Source: Xanthomonas prunicola (GTDB lineage Bacteria > Pseudomonadota > Gammaproteobacteria > Xanthomonadales > Xanthomonadaceae). From it: 64,000 nucleotides of DNA. The DNA is taken from assembly GCF_002846205.1 (NCBI RefSeq), contig NZ_PHKV01000004.1, positions 282,074 through 346,073 on the forward strand. Reading direction: 5' to 3'. The notes under the pieces were generated by a model, which was not told the origin of the DNA, ran no database searches, and was given only the letters and a program-made list of their open reading frames with translations. Shown piece by piece: positions 49,312-58,078 of the stretch. The translations under genes and the position numbers were made by a program. How positions within the stretch are numbered: the stretch's first letter is position 1; each line of letters starts with the position of its first letter.

Positions 49312-50112
49312 ATGCACGACCTGCGCATCTCCCTGATTCAAGGCGACACCCGTTGGCATGATCCGGCCGGTAACCGCGCTTACTACGGTGGGCTGCTGGA
49401 GCCGTTGGCCGGGCAGACCGATCTGGTGATCCTGCCGGAGACCTTTACCAGCGGGTTTTCCAACGACGCCATCGACAAGGCCGAGGACATGGACGGGCCG
49501 ACCGTGGCCTGGGTGCGTGCGCAGGCGGCGCGGCTGGGTGCTGCCGTCACCGGTAGCGTGCAGGTGCGCACGCCCGAAGGCGTGTTCAATCGGTTGCTCT
49601 GGGCCACGCCCGACGGGGCACTGCAGTATTACGACAAGCGCCACCTGTTCCGCTTCGGCAACGAGCATCTGCGCTACGCGGCCGGGCGCGAGCGACTGAC
49701 CGTGGAATGGAAGGGCTGGCGGATCAATCCGCAGGTCTGCTACGACCTGCGCTTTCCGGTGTTCTGCCGCAATCGCTTCGATGTGGAACGCCCCGGGCAG
49801 CTGGATTTCGATCTGCAACTATTCGTGGCCAACTGGCCGTCCGCCCGCGCCTATGCGTGGAAGACCCTGCTGCGCGCACGTGCGATCGAAAACCTGTGCT
49901 TCGTCGCGGCGGTCAACCGCATTGGCGTGGACGGCAATCAACTGCATTACGCCGGCGACAGCGCGGTGATCGATTTCCTTGGCCAGCCGCAGCTGGAAAT
50001 CCGCGAGCGCGAGCAGGTGGTCACCACCACCATCAGCGCAACCGCACTGGCCGAACACCGTGCCCGCTTCCCGGCAATGCTGGATGCCGATCAGTTCCAG
50101 ATGAGGGAGTAG
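49312..50112 (+). CDS. omega-amidase / nitrilase-superfamily amidohydrolase (YafV/Nit2-like)
   Basis: A 266-residue nitrilase-superfamily enzyme with a complete triad: Glu43 (LPETFTSGF), Lys109 (YYDKRHLF) and Cys143 (VCYDLRFP). The closest general type is YafV/Nit2 omega-amidase, which hydrolyses 2-oxoglutaramate and the succinamate analogue. That 2-oxo acid is the by-product when glutamine acts as amino donor, so it complements the aminotransferase 149 bases upstream. The RNRFDVERPGQLDFDLQLFVANWP stretch matches the family. Confidence 0.92.
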   Translation: MHDLRISLIQGDTRWHDPAGNRAYYGGLLEPLAGQTDLVILPETFTSGFSNDAIDKAEDMDGPTVAWVRAQAARLGAAVTGSVQVRTPEGVFNRLLWATPDGALQYYDKRHLFRFGNEHLRYAAGRERLTVEWKGWRINPQVCYDLRFPVFCRNRFDVERPGQLDFDLQLFVANWPSARAYAWKTLLRARAIENLCFVAAVNRIGVDGNQLHYAGDSAVIDFLGQPQLEIREREQVVTTTISATALAEHRARFPAMLDADQFQMRE

Positions 50113-50113
50113 T

Positions 50114-50197
50114 GTTTGGGGATTGGTGCAAGCCACTGCCAAGCGGACGCCGGCCCGCCGCCGTTGCCAATCCCAAATCGCGACTCCCCAATCCCGG
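50114..50197. repeat. short inverted GGGGATTGG repeat pair
   Basis: TGTTTGGGGATTGGTGC at 50114 is opposed by CCAATCCCAAATCGCGAC and CCCCAATCCCGG at 50167-50197. It sits between the converging amidase and glutaminyl cyclase genes, where it could serve both as a transcript end. Confidence 0.65.
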
Positions 50198-50968
50198 CTA
50201 CTGAGCCAGCTTGATCTCGTAAATCATCGGCCACCGCTTGCCTGTGACGAACAAGCGGTCGTGCTTGGCGTCGTAGGCGATGCCGTTGAGGACATCGTTG
50301 GTGGGGTCGGTCAATGTGTCGGGGTCTGGCACCAGTGCCTTGAGGTCGATCCAGGCAATGACCTTGCCATTGGCCGGGTCGATCCGTGCGATGCGTGTGG
50401 TCAGCCAGACGTTGGCCAGCAGCTCGCCCTTGACCCATTCCAGCTCGTTGAGGTTGTCCAGCGGCTTGCCGCGGGCGGTGACCTTGATGGTGCCGATCTG
50501 TTTCAAGCTCTGCGGATCCAGCCGGCGGATGCTGGCGGTGCCGTCGCTCATATAGAACTGGTGGTCGTCGCTGGTCAGCGCCCAGCCCTCGCCGGAATAG
50601 GTGAACTGCGTGCGCGGTGCCAGTGTGGCCAGGTCGTAGACGAAGCCGCGTTGATTGCGCCAGGTCAGCTGGATCAGGCGGTCCTTCCAGGCCACGATGC
50701 CTTCGCCATAGAACGGCGGCGGCGTGTTGGCCTGCTGCAGGACCTTGCCGGTGTCCAGGTCGACCTTGCGCACACTGGACTGGCCAAGCTCGCCGGTGCT
50801 CTCGTACAGATGCCCGTCGAGATAGAACAGGCCTTCGGTAAACGCGGTGGTGTCGTGCGGATAGGTCCTGACGACGGTGTAGCCCTGGGTGGGAATCGTC
50901 TCGCCGCAATGGGCGAGGGAGGGCAGCAGCAGGGCGCTGAAGAGCAGGCTGTAAACGGTGCGTGGCAT
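50198..50968 (-). CDS. glutaminyl-peptide cyclotransferase, plant type
   Basis: The 256-residue enzyme converts N-terminal glutamine to pyroglutamate. A signal peptide (VYSLLFSALLLPSLAHC) suggests periplasmic action; the cysteine at the cleavage point could allow lipid attachment, though the preceding LAH is unusual. The five-bladed propeller signatures are TAFTEGLFYLDGHLYESTG, GEGIVAWKDRLIQLTWR, DNLNELEWV and NDVLNGIAYD. Glu45 is the residue implicated in catalysis in the X. campestris enzyme. ATG 50968 is chosen since it begins the signal sequence; 28 more residues are open upstream. Confidence 0.94.
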   Translation of the reverse strand: MPRTVYSLLFSALLLPSLAHCGETIPTQGYTVVRTYPHDTTAFTEGLFYLDGHLYESTGELGQSSVRKVDLDTGKVLQQANTPPPFYGEGIVAWKDRLIQLTWRNQRGFVYDLATLAPRTQFTYSGEGWALTSDDHQFYMSDGTASIRRLDPQSLKQIGTIKVTARGKPLDNLNELEWVKGELLANVWLTTRIARIDPANGKVIAWIDLKALVPDPDTLTDPTNDVLNGIAYDAKHDRLFVTGKRWPMIYEIKLAQ

Positions 50969-51131
50969 GCTGCGATCATCCCACGTCGCGGCTGCAGGTG
51001 GCAGCGCTGGCGCCATGTCGAAGCCAGGTAAGACTTCGCTGAACAGACGCATGCGCCGCGCTGGGACCTTGTCGCGGCTGCCACATCGGCGCTGCTAGTC
51101 TCGCGCCACGTCCACCACTGGCACCGCACAC

Positions 51132-51569
51132 ATGATCAAGTCACTTTCGCTGTTCGCGCTGCTTGGCGCCGCCACGCTGGCCCCGCAGGCACAGGCCGCC
51201 GGCAACATCGATTGCCAGCTGTCGTTCAACTTGTCCGGCTGGTCGGTGTTCTACAAGACCGCCAGCGGCACCGGCACCATCAAGTGCGACAACGGTGCGG
51301 TCATCCCGGTCAAGATCTCCAGCAAGGGCGGCGGCCTGACGGTCGGTAAGTCCAAGATCGTCGGCGGTCGCGGGACCTTCTCCGGCGCCTACAGCCTCAA
51401 CGATCTGTTCGGCACCTACGCCGCGGCCGAAGCGCATGCCGGCGTGGTCAAATCCAGCACCGCCCAGGTCGTCACCAAGGGCGATATCTCCCTGGCCCTT
51501 GCGGGCACGGGCGAAGGCGTGGATCTGGGCGTTGCGGTCGGCAATTTCGTGATCGAACGTCGCAAGTAA
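51132..51569 (+). CDS. small secreted protein of unknown function
   Basis: The 145-residue product has a clear signal peptide (MIKSLSLFALLGAATLAPQAQAA). The mature 122 residues are beta-rich with many small residues: GTGTIKCDNGAVIPVKISSKGGGLTVG, GRGTFSGAYSLNDLFGTYAAAEAHAG, DISLALAGTGEGVDLGVAVGNFVIE. Two cysteines are likely paired. It looks like a compact periplasmic or exported beta-protein; I do not recognise a family. Promoter region is shared with the divergent glutaminyl cyclase. Confidence 0.75.
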   Translation: MIKSLSLFALLGAATLAPQAQAAGNIDCQLSFNLSGWSVFYKTASGTGTIKCDNGAVIPVKISSKGGGLTVGKSKIVGGRGTFSGAYSLNDLFGTYAAAEAHAGVVKSSTAQVVTKGDISLALAGTGEGVDLGVAVGNFVIERRK

Positions 51570-51726
51570 GCGTGTGATCCGGCAGCGGCGCTCCGTGATC
51601 GAGCGCTGCACGATGGCAAGCGGCGGTTGGCTGCAGACGTGTCCGAGGTCGGTGCGCATCGGCCTGTCGTAAGCCGCCATTGCCGATGCTTCCGCCGCCT
51701 CCTAGATCTGCAATCGGCACCACAAA

Positions 51727-51754
51727 AAACGGCCCTTCGCAGGGCCGTTTTTTT
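51727..51754. terminator. bidirectional terminator between secreted protein and rluB
   Basis: AAACGGCCCT at 51727-51736 pairs with AGGGCCGTTT at 51741-51750 around loop TCGC, with T runs on both strands (seven T on plus, A run on the other side). It lies between two convergent genes, 16 bases from the rluB stop. Confidence 0.95.
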
Positions 51755-51770
51755 ATGCACGAGTCGCAAC

Positions 51771-53420
51771 TCAGCGACCGCGATTACCGCCACCGGGGGG
51801 GCGACGATTGCCGCCGCCCGGGCCACGCGGTGCGCCACCTGGGCCACCAGGACCGCGTGCACCGCCACCGGGACCGCCAGGGCCACGATTGGCAGATGCC
51901 GGGCCGCGATTCCCGCCCGGACCCGGACGGCCACCGCTTGGACGGCCAGCAGGACGTGCCGCACCGTACGGGCTGAAACCCGGGTTGGCGTGATCGGAGG
52001 GGAAACTCGGTGCGTTGCCCGGGTGACCGTAAGGGTGCTTGCGCTGCCCCTGGCCTTGACCCTGCGACTGACCTTGCCCGCCACCACCAGCACCGCCACG
52101 CCCCGGACCACCCGAGCGTGCGCCGCCCGGACCGCCAGCACCCGGACGCGCACCGCCCGGACCTTTCTTCGCATACGGGCGTGCCTGGCCGGTACCTGGG
52201 CCGCTCGGGCCGGCATTGCGGTGACCGCTCGGGCCGGTGCTCACGCCATCGGGCACATACCAGCTGCGGAACGCGGCTGGGTTGCCGTCTGGCAACGCGC
52301 CGCGGTCGCCCTTGGCCGGGCCGCGCTGCTTGAACGGGCGCTGCTGCGACTGCCGAGCCGCTGCTTCGCCGCTGACCGTCAGGCCACCCTTGAAGCCGCC
52401 GGGCTTGCCGCGACCGCCGCGGCCGCGATCTTCGCGCAGGTTGTCGAAACGACGCAGTTCGCGGCCTTCATCGGCGCCGGAGGTCTGGCCGTTGACGTAG
52501 GCATTGCTGCGGCCATCGCGCGAGACGTGCACGGTGGACTTGGCAGCGCGACGCTGGCCGATCACCGGCTGCAGCGTCAGTGCCGACGGCGCACCTTCTT
52601 CCAGCTTGAGTTCGGCGCGCAGGGCGTCGACCTTCTCCTGCGCCACTTCCACAGACTGCCCACGCAGCAGCTCGCGCGGCAGCGAAATCTTGCCGTAGCG
52701 GCTGCGCTTGAGGCGGCTGACCTGGCAACCCTGCGATTCCCACAGGCGGCGCACTTCGCGGTTGCGGCCTTCCTTGACCACCACGCGGAACCAGTCGTGC
52801 GAGTCGGTGCCGCCGATGCGTTCGATCTCGTCGAACTTGGCGCCGCCGTCTTCCAGCAGCACACCGCGCGACAGGCGCTCGATGACGGCGTCGGAGACCT
52901 TTTCTTCGCCTTCCGGGGCGCGCACGCGCACCACGTATTCGCGTTCGACCTCGTAGGAGGGGTGCATCATCGCGTTGGCCAGCTCACCGTCGGTGGTCAG
53001 CAGCAACAAACCGGTGGTGTTGATGTCCAGGCGGCCGATCGCGATCCAACGCGAGCCCTTCAATGCCGGCAGCGACTCGAACACGGTCGGGCGGCCTTCG
53101 GGATCTTCGCGCGTGGTCACTTCGCCTTCGGGCTTGTTGTAGATCAGCACGCGCGACGGTTCGGTCAGCGCGCTGGCCACGAAGCTACGGCCGTCCAGCT
53201 CGATCTTGTCGCCGCTGCGCACCGACATGCCGGTCTGCGCGACGGCGCCATTGACCTTGATCAGGCCATCGGCAATGCGCTGCTCCAGCGCGCGGCGCGA
53301 GCCCAGGCCGGCCTGGGCCAGCACCTTGTGCAGGCGCTCTTCCAGCTTCGGCGCTTCGGGCGCGCTGTCGCGCTTGAGGGAAAGCTTGTTCAACGACAGC
53401 TTGCGGGGGGTGTCACTCAT
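51771..53420 (-). CDS. rluB: 23S rRNA pseudouridine synthase RluB with Gly/Arg-rich tail
   Basis: The 549-residue product has an S4 RNA-binding domain (about 27-75: ERLHKVLAQAGLGSRRALEQRI) and the pseudouridine synthase core (about 88-270) with catalytic Asp132 in GRLDINTTGL and the EGRNREVRRLWES motif. It is expected to modify U2605 of 23S rRNA. E. coli RluB has 291 residues; the extra 250 here are a disordered Gly/Pro/Arg/Gln tail (GGARPGAGGPGG, GQSQGQGQGQ types). The start overlaps scpB by eight bases. Confidence 0.94.
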   Translation of the reverse strand: MSDTPRKLSLNKLSLKRDSAPEAPKLEERLHKVLAQAGLGSRRALEQRIADGLIKVNGAVAQTGMSVRSGDKIELDGRSFVASALTEPSRVLIYNKPEGEVTTREDPEGRPTVFESLPALKGSRWIAIGRLDINTTGLLLLTTDGELANAMMHPSYEVEREYVVRVRAPEGEEKVSDAVIERLSRGVLLEDGGAKFDEIERIGGTDSHDWFRVVVKEGRNREVRRLWESQGCQVSRLKRSRYGKISLPRELLRGQSVEVAQEKVDALRAELKLEEGAPSALTLQPVIGQRRAAKSTVHVSRDGRSNAYVNGQTSGADEGRELRRFDNLREDRGRGGRGKPGGFKGGLTVSGEAAARQSQQRPFKQRGPAKGDRGALPDGNPAAFRSWYVPDGVSTGPSGHRNAGPSGPGTGQARPYAKKGPGGARPGAGGPGGARSGGPGRGGAGGGGQGQSQGQGQGQRKHPYGHPGNAPSFPSDHANPGFSPYGAARPAGRPSGGRPGPGGNRGPASANRGPGGPGGGARGPGGPGGAPRGPGGGNRRPPGGGNRGR

Positions 53421-54579
53421 GTGTCTGGCTCCGGCCGACGCGTTTTGGGTCGGCCTCTGGGTCGGAATCGGCTTCGTCAACAGCCACGGTCGTCGTCGCG
53501 ACGGCGTTGTCTTCGTCTTCGTTCACTGCATCCGCGCGCGTTCCCGGCGCGGTGTCGGGGTCGCCCTCACGGGCGTCATCTGGGTGTCGCGTGTGCTGGT
53601 CGTGCGCCGAGCCATGCTCGGGGTGCTGCGGTGTCTGCGCACTCACTGAGTCGGTCGCCTCAGTGTCGATTGCATCATCGAGATCGGGGTCTTGCTGGTC
53701 CAACAGGGCATCGCTGGCGGTTTCCTGCGCGCGCCGGTCGGCAGCGTTATCGATGTCTGTTTCAGAATCGCGCTCGGCGTTAGCCTGCTGATCGCTCGCC
53801 GCTTCGGTGTTGCTGGCCGGAGTCGCCGAGGCATCGGCCTCGTCCGCTTCCGAACCATCTTGCGAGTCACTGGTGTCGCTGTCGCTCTCGTCGCCAGCGT
53901 TGGCTTGTGCATCCGCAGTACCTGCATCTGCATCGTCAGCCGCTGCATTCGAAGCGCCGCCTTCCGCGTCAGCCGCATCCATCGCTGCCGAGGCCGGCAC
54001 CGCGCCATCCAGCTGCCCGTCGCGGTCCAGCGGCAGCTGCGGTTCCAGCTCGGCGATGTCCTTCAACTCAGACAATGGCGGCAGCTCATCCAATCGCTTG
54101 AGCCCGAAGTAATCCAGAAAACCCTTGGTGGTCCCGAACAGGGCCGGCTTGCCGGGTACGTCGCGGTGGCCCACCACGCGGATCCATTCACGTTCTTCCA
54201 GTGCCTGGATGATGTTGCTGCTGACCGCCACGCCGCGCACCTGTTCGATCTCGCCGCGGGTGATCGGCTGGCGGTAAGCGATCAGCGCCAGGGTTTCCAG
54301 CGTGGCGCGGGTGTACTTGGTGCGGCGCTCGGTCCACAGCCGGGCGACCCAGCCATGCACATCGGCCTTGACCTGGAAGCGGAAGCCCGAGGCCACCTCG
54401 ACCAATTCCACGCCACGCTCGGCGCAGCCCTCGCGCAGCAGTTCCAATGCGCGCTCCACGCTGCCGGGCGGCGCCGGTTCTTCTTCCGGAAACAGACCCT
54501 GCAGCTGCACCAGCGTCAACGGCTGGCTGCTCGCCAACAGGGCAGCTTCGATAATGCGGGTGATCAGCGCTTGATCCAT
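53413..54579 (-). CDS. scpB: condensin-associated protein ScpB with long acidic tail
   Basis: Residues 1-180 are a normal ScpB with two winged-helix domains: LVQLQGLFPEE, RFQVKADVHGWVARLW, YTRATLETLALIAYRQPITRGEIEQVRGVAVSSNIIQALEEREWIRVVG and PALFGTTKGFLDYFGL. It works with ScpA and Smc in chromosome condensation. Residues about 200-388 are a very acidic Asp/Ala/Glu/Ser tail (DADAGTADAQANAGDESDSD), making the protein twice the usual size. ATG 54579 lies 13 bases after scpA. Overlaps rluB by eight bases. Confidence 0.94.
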   Translation of the reverse strand: MDQALITRIIEAALLASSQPLTLVQLQGLFPEEEPAPPGSVERALELLREGCAERGVELVEVASGFRFQVKADVHGWVARLWTERRTKYTRATLETLALIAYRQPITRGEIEQVRGVAVSSNIIQALEEREWIRVVGHRDVPGKPALFGTTKGFLDYFGLKRLDELPPLSELKDIAELEPQLPLDRDGQLDGAVPASAAMDAADAEGGASNAAADDADAGTADAQANAGDESDSDTSDSQDGSEADEADASATPASNTEAASDQQANAERDSETDIDNAADRRAQETASDALLDQQDPDLDDAIDTEATDSVSAQTPQHPEHGSAHDQHTRHPDDAREGDPDTAPGTRADAVNEDEDNAVATTTVAVDEADSDPEADPKRVGRSQTHE

Positions 54580-54592
54580 TCGGTGATCGGCT

Positions 54593-55498
54593 TCAGAGGG
54601 GTTCGTTGGCGGCATCGCTGTCGTCGAATTCGCTGGAGAATTGCAACGGCGCATTGGTATTGCCCAACGCCAGCGACTTCACGTAGATCGGCGCCAGCGG
54701 CGCTTCCTGCACGATGTCCAGCAACTGCTCCTTGGCCAATTCGAGCAGCGCCAGGAAGGTGACCAGCACGCCGAGCTTGCCTTCTTCGGCAGTGAACAGC
54801 GACTCGAAACGGTAGAACTTGCCATCGTCCAGACGGCTCAGCACATCGCCCATGCGCTGGCGCACACTCAGCGCCTCGCGCTTGATCGCATGGCCGGTGA
54901 ACAGCTCGGCGCGCTTGAGCACGTCGTACAGCGCCATCAGCATTTCTTTCAGTTCCACCGGTGGCGGCAGCTTGACCGCTGCGCGCTCCGGCAGGTGCGC
55001 CTGCACCGGCGCGCTATCGCGGCCCATGCGGGGCAGGGTGTCCAGGTCTTCGGCGGCCTGCTTGAAGCGTTCGTATTCCTGCAACCGGCGGACCAGTTCG
55101 GCGCGCGGATCTTCTTCTTCGCCATCCTGGCTCGGCGGGCGCGGCAACAGCATGCGCGATTTGATCTCGGCCAGGATGGCAGCCATCACCAGATATTCGG
55201 CGGCCAGTTCGAAGCGCAGCTCCTGCATCACATTGATGTAGTCCACGTACTGCCGGGTGATCTCGGCGACGGGGATATCCAGAATGTCCAGGTTCTGACG
55301 GCGGATCAGGTACAGCAGCAAGTCGAGCGGACCTTCGAAGGCATCCAGGATGACTTCCAGCGCATCCGGCGGGATATACAGATCCTGTGGGATCTGCAGC
55401 ACCGGTTGCCCATGCACCACCGCCAGCGGCATTTCCTGCTGCTGTGGCGGCGCGCTCGTGGCTGGCGGAGTCGCGACGTGCGCGAGTTCGGAATTCAT
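54593..55498 (-). CDS. scpA: segregation and condensation protein ScpA
   Basis: A 301-residue kleisin that bridges Smc heads together with ScpB. Typical order: [35 protein letters not shown], then [23 protein letters not shown], an acidic linker, and C-terminal winged helix [33 protein letters not shown]. The start at MNSELAHV is chosen because upstream in-frame sequence lacks family character; a later MPLAVVH is possible. First gene of scpA-scpB-rluB, which are closely spaced. Confidence 0.93.
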   Translation of the reverse strand: MNSELAHVATPPATSAPPQQQEMPLAVVHGQPVLQIPQDLYIPPDALEVILDAFEGPLDLLLYLIRRQNLDILDIPVAEITRQYVDYINVMQELRFELAAEYLVMAAILAEIKSRMLLPRPPSQDGEEEDPRAELVRRLQEYERFKQAAEDLDTLPRMGRDSAPVQAHLPERAAVKLPPPVELKEMLMALYDVLKRAELFTGHAIKREALSVRQRMGDVLSRLDDGKFYRFESLFTAEEGKLGVLVTFLALLELAKEQLLDIVQEAPLAPIYVKSLALGNTNAPLQFSSEFDDSDAANEPL

Positions 55499-55849
55499 CA
55501 GGTAGACATCGGGTCTTGCGGTCGCCGGCCGCGGTCTGAGCCGCGCCTGCAGGGCTTTGCCTTGAGTTATTGCGATCAATGTCGTGCCTGTGCCGGCACG
55601 ATCCCACAAATCCACATACAACGTACGCCGCGTGGCATGCGGCGACGGAACAGCGAGGAGGTCGTCTACGCGGGCCGGTGGTGGGCAGCGAATCGGTCGT
55701 CGAGAAGAGCGTTGAGCCTGGGCCGACGGGCCGCTGCGTCCGGTTGCGTGTGCAGTGGTGCCAAGGGTAATGCGTGCGCGGGGGCGGTGTCCAGCGCCGA
55801 CGCGGCTAGAATCGGCAGGTTGACCTTCAAGTCTGAGGCGAGGTGGCGT
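55499..55849. other. divergent promoter region between scpA and yciI
   Basis: About 350 bases with no gene I can support. It should contain promoters for scpAB-rluB to the left and yciI-bolA to the right. No clear regulator palindrome was seen. Confidence 0.4.
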
Positions 55850-56149
55850 GTGTGGTACGTAATCGAAGGGTATGACCGGGCCGACGCATTGGCCGCACGG
55901 CAGCAGGCGCGGCCAGCGCATCTGGCGCGTTTGCAGGCGCTTGCGGCCGCGGGTCGGCTGCTGGTGGCGGGCCCTTGCCCGGCCATCGATGCCGAAGATC
56001 CGGGTCCGGCCGGTTTCAGCGGCAGCCTTGTGGTTGCCGAATTCGACGCGCTGGAAGATGCGCGCGCCTGGGCCGATGCTGATCCATATGTGGAAGCGGG
56101 TGTGTATACGCGCACCGAGGTCCGACCATTCCGCCGGGTACTGCCATGA
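55850..56149 (+). CDS. YciI family protein
   Basis: A 99-residue YciI protein: [86 protein letters not shown]. The usual His-Asp pair of the family (AHLARL and DPY) is present. Starts with GTG, preceded by GAGGCGAGG. The stop overlaps bolA as ATGA, so the two are coupled. Exact reaction unknown; E. coli YciI has weak hydrolase ascription only. Confidence 0.88.
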   Translation: MWYVIEGYDRADALAARQQARPAHLARLQALAAAGRLLVAGPCPAIDAEDPGPAGFSGSLVVAEFDALEDARAWADADPYVEAGVYTRTEVRPFRRVLP

Positions 56150-56415
56150 ACCGGGTCGAGCAGATCCGTGCGGCATTGCAGGCCGCGCTGGCACCGACCG
56201 AGTTGGACGTCGTGGACGACAGCGCTCGGCATGCCGGCCACGCCGGCGCGCGTGACGGGCGTGGACATTTCAATGTGCGCGTGGTCAGCGCCGCCTTCAC
56301 CGGCAAGCCGCCATTGGCTCGGCACCGCGCGGTCTATGCCGCGGTGGGCGAGATGATGCAGACCGATATCCACGCCTTGTCGATCGAGGCCTTCGCGCCT
56401 GGCGAGGCAGGGTAG
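56146..56415 (+). CDS. bolA: BolA family protein
   Basis: An 89-residue BolA-type protein: RIEQIRAAL-like start ([13 protein letters not shown]), [32 protein letters not shown], then [12 protein letters not shown]. BolA proteins pair with monothiol glutaredoxins around a [2Fe-2S] cluster and influence iron and stress responses. The histidine of HRAVY, a cluster ligand in the family, is present. Coupled to yciI by a four-base overlap. Confidence 0.93.
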   Translation: MNRVEQIRAALQAALAPTELDVVDDSARHAGHAGARDGRGHFNVRVVSAAFTGKPPLARHRAVYAAVGEMMQTDIHALSIEAFAPGEAG

Positions 56416-56815
56416 CTGACGCGGGGAATGGGCGCCTGCGCGCCGACGATCGCCTGTGATCGCCAAAATCGTCTTGTCGCGCATCGGGCTGGCGCTCTTT
56501 GCGGGTCAAACAGCGAGCCTGCGAGCGCGATGAGCGTGCTTGCGCGCTCCTATCGCCTCCCAACCTCGGTTGCTGCGACGAAACACATACCGATACCGGC
56601 GCCGAAAACATCTGCCAAGTCGGGCCTCTCGCATCTGCGGAAGGCGACTGTGTAGTTGGAAGACTCGCTATCGCTGTTGATCCATCCGGCAGCGCTCAAG
56701 CTGTGCGTGCGCCAAAGCGTGATCAGGATCTTGCTTCGTTTGTGGATCCATGGTCGCGGCTTTGTTGCGTCGCAGCACATTCTTTCACGCTCCCATCACC
56801 CGTAGCCACTTGATC

Positions 56816-56829
56816 TGTAAGCGTTTTCA
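56816..56829. promoter_or_regulatory. LacI-type operator, left copy
   Basis: TGTAAGCGTTTTCA has the central CG and TGTAA/TTTTCA halves typical of LacI/GalR-family operators. Its exact inverse occurs 46 bases downstream. It is about 90 bases before the regulator start, so autoregulation is likely. Confidence 0.75.
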
Positions 56830-56861
56830 CGCATGTGAAGCTAGGGGTTTACGCCCCTGTA

Positions 56862-56875
56862 TGAAAACGCTTACA
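56862..56875. promoter_or_regulatory. LacI-type operator, right copy
   Basis: TGAAAACGCTTACA is the exact inverse of the left copy; with one flanking base each the arms match over 15 bases. Between them lies AGGGGTTTACGCCCCT, itself an inverted repeat. This copy lies 43 bases before the lacI ATG. Confidence 0.75.
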
Positions 56876-56918
56876 GTCCGCGCCAGTTTCGGGAAGTCGG
56901 TCGCGGAGGGCGACACGC

Positions 56919-57941
56919 ATGGCCAAGGGTGCGGTCACCATCAAAGATGTCGCTCGGGAAGCACAGGTCTCCGTCGCAACGGTGTCGCGCGCGCTCAACG
57001 GGCACGACAACGTCGCCGCGCCGGTGCGCCAGCAGGTGCTGGAAGTGGCCGAGCGGCTACGGTACAGCCCGCATGCGGCCGCGCGCAGCCTGAGCAGCCG
57101 GCGTTCCCAGACCCTTGGCGTCGTGCTGCCTGATCTGTACGGCGAGTTTTTTTCCGAATTGATTCGCGGCATCGATGGTGCGGCGCGTGGGGCCGGCCAG
57201 CACTTGCTGGTGTCCAGCTATCACGGCGACCCGGAAGCCCAGGGCAGGGCGCTGCGCTCGATGCGCGGGCGCGTCGATGGCTTGCTGGTGCTGTCGCCGT
57301 ATGCGGAGCAGCCGGGATTTCTCACCGACAATCTGCCGCAGTCGCTGCCGACGGTTCTGATCAATGCACACCTGCCCGGTGCCGACTACCCGGTCCTAAG
57401 CATCGACGACCACGCCGGTGCCATGGCCATGACCGAGCATCTGCTGCGTGCCGGACATCGCCGCATCGCCTTTATCGGTGGCCCGGCGTTGAACTTCGAT
57501 GCGCGCGAACGCCTGCGCGGCTTCCGCGATGCGCTCGCTGCGTTTGGCGTGCAGGCGCAGGGCGTGGAGTACCCGGGCGACTTCGACGAAGCATCCGGCC
57601 ACCGCGCCGGTCTGGCGATGCTGGCTGACGGCGCACTGCCGGACGCGGTCTTCGCCGCCAACGACATGACCGCGCTGGGGTGCCTGTACGCGTTCGCCCA
57701 GGCCGCTGTATCGGTGCCCGGCGACGTGGCGCTGGCCGGGTTTGACGACATTCCACTGGCCCGGTTCGTCCACCCGGCGCTGACCACCATGCGGGTCAGC
57801 ATCGCGCGGCTGGGCGAGCAGGCGATGGGCCGGCTGATGCGACTGGTCGAAACGCCTGACCACGACGATGGCATCCGTCAATTGCTCACGCCCGAGCTGG
57901 TGATCCGCGCTTCCTGCGGTGCTGGCGAACACGGTCACTAA
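56919..57941 (+). CDS. LacI-family transcription regulator
   Basis: A 340-residue sugar-responsive repressor. The DNA-binding helix-turn-helix and hinge are at residues 6-60 (TIKDVAREAQVSVATVSRALNG, AARSLSSRRSQTLGVVLPDL). The periplasmic-binding-protein-like effector domain follows, with HRRIAFIGGP, FAANDMTALGCLYAFAQ and VALAGFDDIPLARFVHPALTT. It stands before a TonB receptor and a glycoside hydrolase, and palindromes matching this family occur upstream of itself and of the hydrolase, so it is the likely local regulator. The inducer is unknown. Confidence 0.95.
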   Translation: MAKGAVTIKDVAREAQVSVATVSRALNGHDNVAAPVRQQVLEVAERLRYSPHAAARSLSSRRSQTLGVVLPDLYGEFFSELIRGIDGAARGAGQHLLVSSYHGDPEAQGRALRSMRGRVDGLLVLSPYAEQPGFLTDNLPQSLPTVLINAHLPGADYPVLSIDDHAGAMAMTEHLLRAGHRRIAFIGGPALNFDARERLRGFRDALAAFGVQAQGVEYPGDFDEASGHRAGLAMLADGALPDAVFAANDMTALGCLYAFAQAAVSVPGDVALAGFDDIPLARFVHPALTTMRVSIARLGEQAMGRLMRLVETPDHDDGIRQLLTPELVIRASCGAGEHGH

Positions 57942-58078
57942 CCTTTTCCGGCCCTGTGATTTCAGGCTGCCGACCCTTTCGCGGACGTTCTGTCCGCTCC
58001 CGCTGTCCCCGCAGCGGCTGTTCCTGCATCACTGCACTACCACAACAACAATCTGTACCGATCCCTGGAGGGACGACC

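Larger units (their letters stand above)
56416..56918. other. regulatory region in front of the sugar locus
   Basis: About 500 bases. The left 380 hold no gene or repeat that I recognise and are of lower GC than neighbours. The right 110 hold a pair of LacI-type operators facing each other. The lacI promoter must lie around them. Confidence 0.55.

Noticed and set aside
56550-56780. Possible insertion-sequence remnant upstream of the lacI gene
   Set aside because: A short frame and a TTTGTTGCGTCGCAGC stretch looked IS-like, but no transposase motif, terminal repeats or target duplication could be found.
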